Source of the DNA: Plazaster borealis
Taxonomy: Eukaryota; Echinodermata; Asteroidea; Forcipulatida; Labidiasteridae
Assembly: GCA_021014325.1 (NCBI GenBank)
Contig: CM037460.1
Coordinates: 21,776,544-21,840,543, forward strand
DNA: 64,000 nucleotides
Direction: 5' to 3'
The notes below the pieces were generated by a model that saw only the letters and a list, made by a program, of their open reading frames with translations, was not told the origin of the DNA and ran no database searches. The translations under genes were made by a program, and so were the position numbers. This document shows, piece by piece, positions 48,708 to 59,820 of the stretch (its first letter is position 1; each line of letters begins with the position of its first letter).

Positions 48708-48838
48708 GAAACTACGGCTTGAGGTTTGGCTCCGGCTTAGTTCCGTCCGCCGGATTGAAGCCTCATAAGGAAAGCACACGTCTTCTTGTGGAGCCTAAAG
48801 CACCAAGCCCAAGCCCAGACCGTAGTTTCGAAAACGGC
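48708..48838. mobile_element. Foldback, GCCNTTTTCGAAAC family, copy 1
   Basis: CCCTTTTCGAAACTACGGCT..TGAGGTTTGGCTCCGGC on the left and AAGCCCAAGCCCAGACCGTA..GTTTCGAAAACGGC on the right. Copies at 49979-50129 and 63402-63532. Confidence 0.75.
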
Positions 48839-48856
48839 TTAATAACAAATCCCAAT

Positions 48857-49162
48857 AGACCTTTCTTTTGCAACGTCACAGCCCGAGTTTTTGCCAACCG
48901 AGGTTGGAAAACTATGGAAAGCCATAAATGCAAAGCATAAGCAGATAGCCACAGTTTGTAATAATGTTACACAAATATTCAAAAATAGTGTTGAATTTGT
49001 TGTAAACAAAGCAACCAATCATGGTATGTATTTTCGGTTGATTGAAAATTTACAGAAATGTTGAATTTGGACACAACATTTGTTAACACGATTGAATGTT
49101 TTGCTAACATTCGGCCGTCCATGCCAACCAGCGCGGTTTGTTTATCAACAAAAGAAAGGTCT
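48857..49162. mobile_element. MITE with TIR AGACCTTTCTTTTG, AT target duplication
   Basis: AGACCTTTCTTTTG at the left and CAAAAGAAAGGTCT at the right, each flanked by AT. The right flank AT is also the left flank of the next element. An inverted relative lies at 39225-39508. Confidence 0.75.
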
Positions 49163-49316
49163 ATAGAGAGGTTTCACGTGACGTCACACCGTCAGACTTT
49201 GACACCCGCCGCCATGTTGAGTACTAAATCAGCTGGCTAGAGTAACGTAAACAATAAACAGCGACACCAACCGCCAGGCCTGAGTTATTTTTATTGTTAT
49301 AAAAACGGAAGCAGAT

Positions 49317-51324
49317 ATGGCCCAGTGTTCAGTTAAATCGTGTAAACATCGTATGTAAGCCACGAGACCGTGGCATATCTTTTTTTCGGCTACCGTCGAT
49401 TATTTTGCACCAAGGCAAACAATCTGAAGAACTGTCGAAACATCGGAGGGCTGCATGGCTTAAAAACATTGGACGAACAGACATTACAGAGTCCAGTTTG
49501 GTCAACGTTCGTGTTTGTAGTGATCACTTCATTAGTGGTAAGTCATGAAGTTGAGAAATTAATTGAGAGAAAATAAAGCCAATGGTGAGAAAATTATGAT
49601 TGTCTGATTAGTGATAGCTTCATGGTCTGAGGTCTGACCATGTCTGACTGTTTTGTTTATGGCCATTAATTTTTAAGCTGAAGAGTGAAGTGAAAGTGAA
49701 TTACAATCCTCTGAAATTCAGATGATGATTAACTACGACTTCTTTTTTCTACTCTTCTAAGACGTAACAATAGTGTCAAACTTGTCAATATTATTGGCTA
49801 ATTAGTATATTTTAATTTTGTTGCCTAAACATTAACAAAAACGCTTGTGAGAGTGTTGGACAGAGTCTGAAAAATCTCATGTGAAAAGAAGTAGGCCTGT
49901 TTTATATGCATGACATTACTAGAACTATGACGCAATCATCAATGACTCGTTGTTAACAGGTTCATAGTTTTAGGACTAGGGGCGTTTACGAAACGAAGGC
50001 TCAGGCTTAGGCTTCAGGCTCCGTTCTCTCGTCTGAATCCCTGAACGCATAGCACGCGTATAGTCAAAACAACTGAGGGGCCTAGCTAGCCTGAAGCCTA
50101 AGCCTGAGCCTCCGTTTCGTAAACGCCTAGGAGTAGGATTTGGGGTAGATAGCCCCATCATCATGCCCATGCACATGGCAATACATTGTACTCCTACTAC
50201 TACTAGTGATGTACTGTAGACAAATTGTACATTTCTTTTGATGTGTGTTTTGCTTTGTAGGAAAACCAGCAGCACTGTATGACACAACAAACCCAGACTG
50301 GAGTCCAAAACGTAACTTGGAGACTTGCACATTTAATGAGGAAACATTGAAATGGTCTTTGAAGAGAGCATCTCGACGACACAGAAGAAGTCGCTCGAAA
50401 AGACCGGTCACAGTGAAAACATCATCCACAGTGTCAATAGATGATAAACAACAAGAATTTGAAGGTAACATAATGTAGCAATTTTCTTGCAGTTAACCTA
50501 ACCCTCTGGTTTCTGACCTTTAAGAGGAAGTTTAAAATTAAATTTAAAAGAAAAAGGGAACATAATTTATAGACATCACTATCTTATAGAAACAATAAAG
50601 CTTAACACTGCCCTAATTTTTGGCATGTTTGTTACGGATATGTACGCACACTTAGGCCTATAGCTGCCAAGATAACATTGACTTTTTTGAAAGTCTTTAG
50701 AGATAATACTTGAGTTTGAACTGCCATTCCAGTCCCAAAACAAACCACAAATTCTGCACAATTGTATGACAAATAGACAACAAAGAAACAGGCATCAATT
50801 ACAAGGGATGTACATTTAAATGTATTAATATACCCCCTCAATAGGATCACCCCCCCCCCCTGTTCATTTAAAGTAAACAGGCAAAAATGGAAATATCTTG
50901 TCTCAAAATAACATGCACTATTACCATACTGGGTCTGTCTAGACAAATAAAAATAAACGATAAGCGTGTGTTTTTTCACACTGGCAATTTATACAAAAAC
51001 TTCAGAATTAACACCCCCCTCCTCTTTTCAACATGGATTTATGCCTCTGAATTGATACCCTTTACTGTACTTATTTCTCATTTAATACAGATATGGAAGA
51101 CAGTCATGATTCTAGTGAAGTGGTGGAAAAAGTTAACTTGCCCGAGACAGCAGGTATGGCCTATCAAACTCTCAACACAGACATAACAATGCATGCTATG
51201 AGTCAAAGTGAAGATGACATGCTTCAACTACGACAGGAGCTGTATGAATATCGCGAAAAAGAAACACATCACAAAATTGATGAAACATTTTTTGCAAATG
51301 ATGATAAAGTAAAATTTTATACTG
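49317..51324 (+). pseudogene. THAP-domain transposase gene, broken
   Basis: DNA-binding half of a transposon transposase. ATG 49317 opens MAQCSVKSCKHR, the Cys pair of a C2CH THAP finger, but this frame stops at 49356; the rest of the finger (RGISFFRLP, RRAAWLKNIGR, RVCSDHFISG) continues in a frame shifted by one from about 49351. Exon junctions are intact: 49317-49537, 50261-50464, 51091-51324. Exon 2 has GKPAALYDTTNPDWSP, the family's block after the zinc finger; exon 3 is acidic, coiled-coil-like (MLQLRQELYEYREKE) and ends DDKVKFYTG, where the catalytic domain normally begins. There a truncated MITE starts and no DDE sequence follows. The frame break and lost catalytic domain argue for a dead copy; a sequencing error could explain only the former. 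Confidence 0.8.
49979..50129. mobile_element. Foldback, GGCGTTTACGAAAC family, copy 2
   Basis: GGGCGTTTACGAAACGAAGG..CTCAGGCTTAGGCTTCAGGC is mirrored by GCCTGAAGCCTAAGCCTGAG..CCTCCGTTTCGTAAACGCC. Inserted in intron 1 of the THAP gene, hence younger than the transposon copy. Confidence 0.8.
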
Positions 51325-51562
51325 GTAAGAAACGACCCCCTTTGAAGTAATGTAGTTTTAGAGAAAGAGGTAATTTGTTCACCCCCCAAAAAAAAAACCC
51401 CACCAAAAACCCCAAAACAAACAACACAATTCTATATGCAACAAGGGTGTTTATTCTTTTATTATTTTCTTGCAACTTCGATGACCAATTGAGCCCAAAT
51501 TTTCACAGGTTTGTTATTATAGGTTGGGATACACCAAGTGAGGACCGGGTCTTTGACAATTT
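51325..51562. mobile_element. Truncated MITE, 'TTGGTAATT' family, at the THAP exon 3 break
   Basis: Begins inside the family body (GTAAGAAACGACCCCCTTTG) with no left terminus and runs through TGCAACTTCGATGACCAATT to ACCAAGTGAGGACCGGGTCT. Its first bases double as the splice donor of THAP exon 3. Confidence 0.75.
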
Positions 51563-51889
51563 TTAATTTTGAAAAGAACTGTCCTTCGATTCTAAAGTTC
51601 TATCAGGCCAGGGTAGGAAATCGGTCTGGGCTACTTACTACTTTAGCTTAGTGGATAAAGCGGAGACTTCTTGTAACTTTACTTCTGTGACCAGAACCTT
51701 CGGAATGAGACTTTGCTACTTTTTTCAGTTTGGGGTTTTGAGCTCATATTATGAATTTGTGCTAAATCCTCTTTAATTTGCTACCAAGTCCATAGTCTAG
51801 TAAAATAAGATTGTATGAAGTGATTAGCCAGTGAAATTAACACCCCCTCACACACATAAGAAGAAGCTGAAAACAGACATCTTAAACAT

Positions 51890-52231
51890 GTTAAAGGCAC
51901 TGGACACGTTTGGTAATTGTCAAAGACCAGTATTCTCACTTTGTGTATCCCAACATATGCATTGGTCATCGAATTTGCAAGAGAATCATGAACAAAAAAA
52001 CCACCCTTGTTGCATTACTTTGTGTGCTTTCAGATGCATAATAAAAGGCTTCAGCTGAAGTCTTTTATTATTTGAGTGAGAAATTACCTTTCTCAAAAAC
52101 TACGTTACTTCAGAGGGAGCCGTTTCTCACAATGTTTTATACTATCAACAGCTCTCCATTGCTCGTTACCAAGTAAGTGTTTATGCTAACAATTATTTTG
52201 AGTAATTACCAATAGTGTCCAGTGCCTTTAA
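51890..52231. mobile_element. MITE, 'TTGGTAATT' family, full copy inside the transposon
   Basis: Ends AAAGGCACTGGACACGTTTGG and CAATAGTGTCCAGTGCCTTT. Central GGCTTCAGCTGAAGTCTTTT palindrome. Lies between the 3' ends of the two transposon genes. Confidence 0.85.
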
Positions 52232-52450
52232 TGGTGACTACACTAATGAATGAAATTCTATTACTGCTATTTGAAATGGCAGCTATGGAATTCCATACTG
52301 ACGGCTTGTTGATATTTTTGACACACAGTTGCAGATGTGATTGGTTAATGCAGTTATTTATATGAAATAAAACAAATTTCACACAGGTTACAGATTTGTT
52401 GATTCACAGTTTCATTTATTGCGACTGGTCAATGCAATTAGGTTTGAACC

Positions 52451-54802
52451 TTAATTGGGTGGTTTCTTGCATGTTGGGCAGAGCCATTTGCGCTTCGGAT
52501 ATTTGCTCAACTTTAGGCATTTCATATGAAAAAACTTTATTTTACATTCAGTTTTGCCACATGTGATCATCTGCCCTCCATCTTCCTTATGGCAATAGCA
52601 TACCTTTGTGTTAAGTTGCACGGGTGTTAAAACACGTGTTGCTGCAGTTGAAAACTTTGATTCTGTGGGATAGCAGATGGCCTTGATTAAAGACACGGAT
52701 GGATTTGCCGGGTCAGTTGAACAGGCAGCCTTCATTTTTGAAGCTGTGACTCTCCCTGCCCGGTGAGTGAACCAATCTGAGGACTCAGATTGATTTCTGG
52801 TTATCTGCTCTACATTCTGCACCATAGTTGCAGTTATACTTGGAAGATTGTGAAAAACATCCTCACATTTTGTTAAGAGTTCACTGAATGTGAGAGTGTT
52901 GTAAATTGTACTCCGAAGACTGCTCATTCGGGGTGGAAGTTCAGTATACTTTGGTGCAAAGTTTTTGCAGTATTTCTTTGCTACAGTCAATACTGCTGCC
53001 TGTGGTTCTGCTTGGTATATTTGCTGTAGTAATTCTTCCTTTTTTTCTGAAGGCTTGCTGCCCAAGTCCTTTTTGCCAGGTACGAGCTTGTCAGTGTGCA
53101 GATCATGAGTGTGTCCTTGGTCCAGATCAGATTTCCTCTTCTTTGCGGACCGAAAATCCATGAATCTCACCTCAGAAAATGGAACCTACATGAAATACAT
53201 GTATGACATTAATAAATAATTTCTCTAACTTACTTGCCACTGAAGATTAAAACTGGCATACCATAAAACGATTAATATTTTGTCATAATGTCAGGAGTGT
53301 TTGTTTATCATTATCCAAAAGTAAGTTTTGATCATGCTGACTGAGCTCATTACTACCTCATCCTATCCATATTGCAGTTACTCAGAAACAATTACCAATA
53401 CCAGTATTATTAAGAGTAATTTTAATTATGCTTGCCTTCTTGGAGGCTGCTGGCAGCCAGTAAGCTTTGTCCTCAGTAACTGTTTTAGTGTTTCGATGCT
53501 TGACAGCTGCGTCCAAAGCAAAAAGGGTTGCAGCAACATGGGTGCATGATTCACCCAAGCCAGCCATACAGTTGCAATGAGCACTTTCCACTGTTCCATC
53601 CTTTTGTATGATAATCCATGGCTGTAAAGGCTTCTCGCTGAGGGATTGAGAGTGCAGGACCTGAAAGAAAAGGGGGTCACAAAATTTAATAGTTCATCTG
53701 CATGCACCATCGTCTTGATCATGTACCTACATAAAAGCTATCAGTACGAGTACAATGACAATGTAGTAAGTTATTTTGTATTCAATCATGTCAATCAAAA
53801 ATTTTAAAAACAATAAGATAGGTATTCAGCCTACACTTTGTGTCAGCTAAATCAGTACAGTGTAGCCTAACACTCAGTAACACCAGGCATGCCAGGCTTG
53901 CTCTTGAATCAGAATGAATGAAATTCAAAGACTACATCTATTGTCCACCCATCATGTCCGGTGTTGTCTAATTAATGTTGCACTGACTCATGACAAAATA
54001 AATTGCAAAAATTGTCTTGATTCAAATGAATAAAATAAATACACAAATCCCAAACATAAATTAATAACAATGAAAGTATAGGTCTACGTAAACCATAAGT
54101 GTCATTACCCAAATCCATACAAAGATCAACAAGAGCCCGCATGCCTGTGCCCTGCTGTGCATATTTGTTGAATGTTGAATCATGGAGGTAGAATCGCCGC
54201 CTCAGATCATAGTGGAATCTAAACTAAATATTATAAAGGGAGCAGAGTGCCGATGAAGGCCAGCCAACTACCGTACCACCATTGCCGAAAACAAGTCATA
54301 TTTGTTAAAACCCCAGTTCCGTTTTGAACAAAAATAATTTGTTTTCGGCAGTGGTTGTACGGTGTTTTCCGGTATTTAGTATCACCGCACGTCCCTATAT
54401 CATCATGTAAATCATAATGTTTTGCAATTCACAAGGGCGGCCTCAAGAGTTTAAAAAGATACAACCCCAAAGTTTGTTTACTAACAATTTTACCTTTGCC
54501 GTATGCAAGTGCAGATTTCCCTCGATGTGCACCTTTACGTCCGTCACCCATCCAGATAAAAACTGGTTGTATGCATCAAGGGACTTAAACGCTCTGAATT
54601 CCTCTAAAGTGTATGCACTCTTAACATAGAGTAAGTAATTAATAATATCTGGGTAAGACACTGCTGCGAAAAGTTCAATGTTTGAAGACCAGTCGGCAGG
54701 TTTTAATTCGTTGTTTATTCGTTGTATTTTCTCGCAGTATCGGCGTTGACTTGCATTATCCAGAGTTAATATGTACTTGATGTTGCCCTGATCAACTTTC
54801 AT
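52451..54802 (-). CDS. SWIM zinc finger - partial YqaJ-like - PHD finger protein (3 exons)
   Basis: Second gene of the transposon. Exons on the minus strand: 54802-54494, 53660-53436, 53185-52451; one continuous frame of 422 residues. Exon 1 carries the conserved lead-in AFKSLDAYNQFLSGWV. Exon 2 has a SWIM finger, CNC (Cys132, Cys134) with CTH (Cys142, His144). Exon 3 has the start of a YqaJ/lambda-exonuclease-like domain (TRNQSES, RAGRVTASKM, LIKAICYP, TAATR ending at 362) and then passes at once to a C4HC3 PHD finger (374-417: CYCH, C387, C392, H398, C401, CPTC). The nuclease core that should follow TAATR is absent, while the frame stays open. Intron 2 has a GC donor (AAGAAG|GCAAGC), intron 1 a GT donor. 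Function of the family is unknown to me beyond its transposon association. Confidence 0.82.
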
Positions 54803-55052
54803 TGTGCTATTATTTAATTAACAGACTAAATAAAACACTGCAGGAAAACCTTCACCAAATTTGTATGTCGAAAAAGCCTTCTCGGTTGCAAAAAACGCGC
54901 GTCGGCTGCTGGAGCAGACGACGCGTTAGCAACCGAAGTAGTACTCAACATGGCCGACGGCGCCCTCAACGAACTTTTTGCGGGGTCACGCAACCTCTCT
55001 ATACACAGCTCTGCAAAAACCACAGCGCCCTCCACGACTAGACTATGTGCTC

Positions 55053-55061
55053 GCGCATGCG
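55053..55061. promoter_or_regulatory. NRF1-like palindrome upstream of HSBP1
   Basis: GCGCATGCG lies 113 bp before the HSBP1 start codon and 53 bp outside the transposon end, in the short native sequence left between them. It matches the core of NRF1 sites typical of TATA-less promoters. Motif match only. Confidence 0.35.
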
Positions 55062-55173
55062 TAAAAGTTAATGCTTGATTTTAACTTAGCGTTAGGTCGG
55101 TCGGTTGTGTGGCGAAATTGAGTATTTTATTCCCAAAGTCTTATTTTGTTGAAGAAAGCGCAGACTTAAGATA

Positions 55174-57357
55174 ATGACAGACATAAAGAGTGAAGTGGGT
55201 ACCGGACAGCAAGATCCCAAGAATGTTCAAGATTTAACACAGTTTGTAAGTTTGAGCAATTTCGTTTTTACAAAATTTTCAAAATTGTGTGCAGACTGAA
55301 CTGAACTGCACCAATTACGTGAATTTTGTTATTGTTTTATATGCGTGACAGACGAGGTTGGCATAGAATATGATGAATTCCAGTACCGCGATACTAAGCG
55401 CGTTTCTCGATCAGAATATAATGTGTTTACCAATCTGTGCAAGATATCCCGTAATTATTGTTGTTGAATAGGCCTAATTAAACATAATTACCTGACTGAC
55501 ATGTGATTTCGTTGACGAAGCTAGTCGCTGAATCCATGGAGGAAGGTGTTTCCTTCCTCCATATCAGTGAATAATCAATAATTATATTGTCACAATGTAA
55601 TTAAATATGTGAGCATACTGAGTTAATGTAAACCTGGAGGTCAATCTCATATCATCGCAGTAATAAAATTAAAAAAATTCCAATTACCTGCAAAGCACTA
55701 ACTGTCTTTTTGAATTACCGATGTTAAAATTTCCAGCAAGGACAATGAACAGTCGACAATAGTCATATCTGTTCATACTTTTTAGTCACTTGTTCAGGGG
55801 GTTCCGAATTTCATTGACTTAATTGCACCGCTCCTCGTCACAACCTGACTACATTGGATAATTTAGACATACCTATTGATTGAGGGGGTACTTTACATCG
55901 ACTACACTACACTGCACTGCAATTTTTTTTCTGTCTTTAAAAGTCCTACTTTGCAAACTGGGACTTTCTAAATGGTGTATCTTGGTGATTTTTGTGAATT
56001 TAATTTTAAGTTGTATCTAATTTTTAAGCATGTATCGGCCTAATACGCTAGCTACTGCACGGGGAGAACCCTGGTAAGTTCTTGTCATGACAAAAGTGTG
56101 CAGCATGGATGGACATACACAAACCCTCCATGCAGTGCCCACACATCCATGTAAGAACTTCCAGTTTGGACAGGTAGCCAGGCCAAATCATGCAGGTCAC
56201 TTACAAATATATAAAGAACTTCCATACATCAAACTTTCACAGATACAAATTTTTGAAATACTAAACTTCAATTGAAGAGTAATTTAAAAACCAAACAATG
56301 GGAGCACAAACAGAAGTCTATGCTTTACGGGGTCGGCAAAGATGGGGATGTGTGCCAGTCATGATACATTACTCAGAACTCAAAACAAGTTGTCAGTTTA
56401 TTGTATATTTTTCCAAACAGGTCCAACAATTACTACAGACGATGCAGGACAACTTCCAGAACATGTCGGATAGAATTATCGGCAGAAATATCCTTTCAAA
56501 CCAATGGAACAGCATTTCTTTATTTACCTTTGAATTTGATACTTTTAGGTTCATCTTGGTTTAAAGGAAAGCCAAAAAGTAAACAATTGATTGACATTTA
56601 GCTAGTTTGAAGCCTCACTGAATTAAATGAGTAAAAATAAATAGGTCTGAAAAAAGGTAAGTTTTGGCAACCATATTGAAGTGAAATTTGTCTTAATATA
56701 AAACTGATCATCATAGAGGTGTAAAATGCTTGTAGTGAATATAAAATAGCAGCTGCATTGAGCTTCTTGGTTCTTTGCATATAAAATGGGACAAATGTAT
56801 AAAAACATGATTTGTAAAAGGCTAAAATATAAATAACTTGTTAACAATAACAACTTTACATGTGTAATAGGCGGCTAGGCCGTATCTGAATTGGTGGCTA
56901 CAGCTACGACTACGACTGTTGCTAAGGGTGTTGCTAAGGACATCCTATACTTTAATGCATGATGACTCGGCAAACAAGCCGTAGCCGTAGTGGAAGCCGT
57001 CAATTTGGACATGGCCTCAAGCTATGACAAATCCATAGCAATATTAGCATTCAACATTCACTTTATCATTTCATTTGCTTTAAGATAGTGTGTTGACCTA
57101 CATGTATTTAGGATATTTATTTCATAGGAAGACAGGCACCAAGGCCAAGACCAAGACCAGGGTAACAGAGGCTATGGCCTTCGTGGTGGCCTCTGTGTAA
57201 TTTTCAGGCCTGACCCTTTAGGTTGATTATTTCCTTAACCCAAGCATTACTCGATGATATGGGTACACGTATTGACGATCTTGAGAAGAACATCGCTGAA
57301 CTGATGATGCAAGCAGGAGTAGATGAAGCCCAGGATAGTAGTCACCAAGAAAAATAA
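55174..57357 (+). CDS. HSBP1: Heat shock factor-binding protein 1 (3 exons, AT-AC intron 2)
   Basis: Small coiled-coil protein that trimerises and binds the trimerisation region of HSF1, dampening the heat-shock response (family knowledge). Exons 55174-55245, 56421-56487, 57251-57357; 81 residues against 76 in human. [33 protein letters not shown] and [20 protein letters not shown] follow the family closely, with hydrophobic heptads across about residues 25-70. Intron 1 is GT-AG. Intron 2 (56488-57250) starts ATATCCTTT, ends TTCCTTAACCCAAGCATTAC and joins A to TC to make Ile in RI-DDMGTR, so it is a U12-type AT-AC intron. The start Met is the first in the exon. A transposon ends 173 bp upstream. 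Confidence 0.95.
56876..57023. mobile_element. Foldback element inside the AT-AC intron of HSBP1
   Basis: AGGCCGTATCTGAATTGGTG..GCTACAGCTACGACTACG on the left pairs with CCGTAGCCGTAGTGGAAGCC..GTCAATTTGGACATGGCCT on the right. Confidence 0.7.
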
Positions 57358-59820
57358 AATCAATCCCCACCCGCTTCAACTCAGTAAGGTTTGTATTATT
57401 CAAAACAATTGGATATTATTAGAGTGCTCTCATGTTAAAAGCAGTGTAGTAGTATTACTCGAGTACTACTCAAGTACTCGTACTCTTACTCATACTTGAT
57501 TAGCAAAATACTTGTACTCGAAGTCCATACTCTGTACTCTAAGTCATGTACTCGATACTTGACTGAAAATATACTCGGACTCTGATTTTAAGTATTTTTG
57601 GTAAAATACAACAATTGTTTCTTCTTTCCTATGTCCAAGGAATGGAGGAATAAAGCTCTGGACAAGGTAAAATTAAAAATGTCTATGATGTATTCATGTT
57701 TGAAAGATGGTTATCTTAGCATGCACGCATGTCTTCTAGAAATTAGTCAAACAACAATAAATATGTTTACAGTGTTTGTTTTATAAAGTACTCGATATCA
57801 CTTTTTATGCCCCAAAAATTCAATTCTGAGAGCAGTACGTTTCTCATATTGTACATTCCAATTGCAGATTATTCTTCCTGCACATAACCGCTCCAGATTT
57901 TCGTCAATATCTCAAAAACGCTACCACCCTTTGAAATGAAATTTTCACCAAACTTGTACTCGGAGATAGAGCCAAAGATTCCACTAAATCAGATTTTAAT
58001 TTAACACATAACATTTCATTTAAGAGTGGTGGTGATGATGGTTTTTTTCTTCTCCCACAGGCACAAGCAACATACTCAGTGTACTGGCAAGCAGAATGTA
58101 TGGAATAATTGATGGCAGAAAAATTACGAATTCGAGAATTGTCAAAATGATATACATTTGTTGCAACTTTGTACCCTGCACCCCAAGTCCTCAGCACTCC
58201 ATTTCGCATGTGAGTAACTAGTAACAACATGTGCGCATCACCCGTAGTTCAATTCATATAACTGTATAATTGCAGAATGGAGAGATATTTTTTAACTTGA
58301 AAAAAAAAAAACCCTGTATGTTTTTGGAATTTATCCTGTAAGTTTAAAAAGAGTATTGAATTTCTTGCAAAAATGTCACGTATATATGAAGTGTGTACTT
58401 TTAATTTGCAGCTCTGAAAAATTTATAAAAGCTTCATTGAATTAATTTATTATGAAAAGGTTTCATTTTTTATTCGTCTCAGAAATTTCCATGAATTTTA
58501 GAGGTTTTTTTCTTTCTATCATTCAGAAAATAAGTTACTTGTATAAATTTTCATTAGGTTACATTAGGACATTTTTTTGAGTGCAGTTATGAAACTACGT
58601 TTCAACTAGTGAGAGTATTTATTCTGTGTTTTTTCTTGCAGCCTTTAATTTGATTTGATAAGTCAAGGGAATTTTTGCCTTGTATAAATTGTTTAATACA
58701 GAAGATATGGGACATTTCATAGGGTACTAATACTATAGTTAAGGGAAACAAAAGAATGTATCACTTCCAAAACTCACAATAGGGCAGTGGTGCTCTCTAC
58801 CACAGTTACATAATCTTATTGTAAGCGAATCAAAGCACTGTAAAGGGCACACGGCACACAGATTAGAAAACCCAGAGTTTTCAGTGGGAACATCTGGGGC
58901 ATCAGGGCCATGCTCGGGCAACAGGGATTTTTCAAGACGCGTTTGAAATTTGGAAGGCGTTCGTGACTTGGCACTATCCGTCTCTCTCAATAATAGACCT
59001 TTATCATGCTGTGGTCACTTGTGTCTGGTACCCTGCATACAACAGTGACAGTGGCAGTTCTAATTCTCACATCATGAAAGGAACCAGACTATATTTTCCT
59101 TCCAGCCTCGGTTTGGTTACATTGGGTCGAATAGAAGAAAAGCAAGATGGTCGCACCATGATAAGGGTCAATTGGCAACAACAGCAAATGGAAAAATCAT
59201 GAAGAACTATAGGAGTTTAATACCAGGCATGCAACTTTTCAGCTGATTTACTCTTTTTTGGTTTCTTAGCTGTGCCATTGAAAGTTGAAAACACAGATTC
59301 AAAGTCTTGCTATGCTGGGAACTGCAGATGCATGCTTGTTATACGAAGCTCTCTAATTAAAACGAAACAAACAAGATAAATTTACAACTGCACTGACATA
59401 CAATTTTATTAACAGATTCCATAAACAAAGGTTCTGAAACACTTGGAATTTATGAGAATCATGATGCAAATAAAACTCTTTTACTGCATTTACGAACGCT
59501 TTAAATCTTTGTGAAATATTGTCTGTTATAAATTTGTTTTTTTTTTCCCGTTAGTTTACTGTTGTGTCATAGTTAATGTAAATATTGAATCTATGCAAGT
59601 GTTAAACATGAACATTGGTTAGGAAGTTTTCTTGGCGAGTCATGTTGCCGATGTACATGTTTCCCCAAGAGAAGATCAACTTTATAATCGGCCTTTACAC
59701 ATGTGACTTAATTAACCGGCATAGAAGCTGCCTCGAAATAAAAAGGAAAACAATCAAGTTGAACTGACGAAGTAGGCCTCTTGCTTAACTTTAAGAGAAC
59801 GTAATAGTTAAGCCACTTTG

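Larger units (their letters stand above)
46034..49164. other. Region between the lectin and the two-gene transposon
   Basis: Contains the 138-bp-arm inverted repeat, T-rich runs near 46830-46865, a truncated non-LTR retrotransposon, one GGC..TTTTCGAAAC foldback and the AGACCTTT element. No cellular gene recognised. Confidence 0.55.
49165..55000. mobile_element. Two-gene DNA transposon, ISL2EU/PHIS-type
   Basis: Both ends read AGAGAGGTT inward, and about 45-60 bp inside each end the sequence GCCATGTTGAGTACTA recurs in inverted orientation (left 49211-49226, right 54939-54954), so the TIR is about 60 bp. AT flanks both ends (a TA duplication is equally compatible). Between them lie convergent genes: a THAP transposase remnant (49317-51324, plus) and a SWIM/YqaJ-like/PHD gene (54802-52451, minus). 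The pairing of a THAP-DDE transposase with a YqaJ-type second protein is what I know of ISL2EU elements; the assignment is from that knowledge, not a search. The catalytic DDE region is missing, so the copy is non-autonomous. Confidence 0.75.

Noticed and set aside
58739..58990. Cysteine-rich minus-strand ORF (CAVCPLQC..CNCGREHHC)
   Set aside because: The cysteine spacing hints at a zinc site and GTGAGT could be a donor, but three frames are open across much of it, I recognise no family and found no partner exon.
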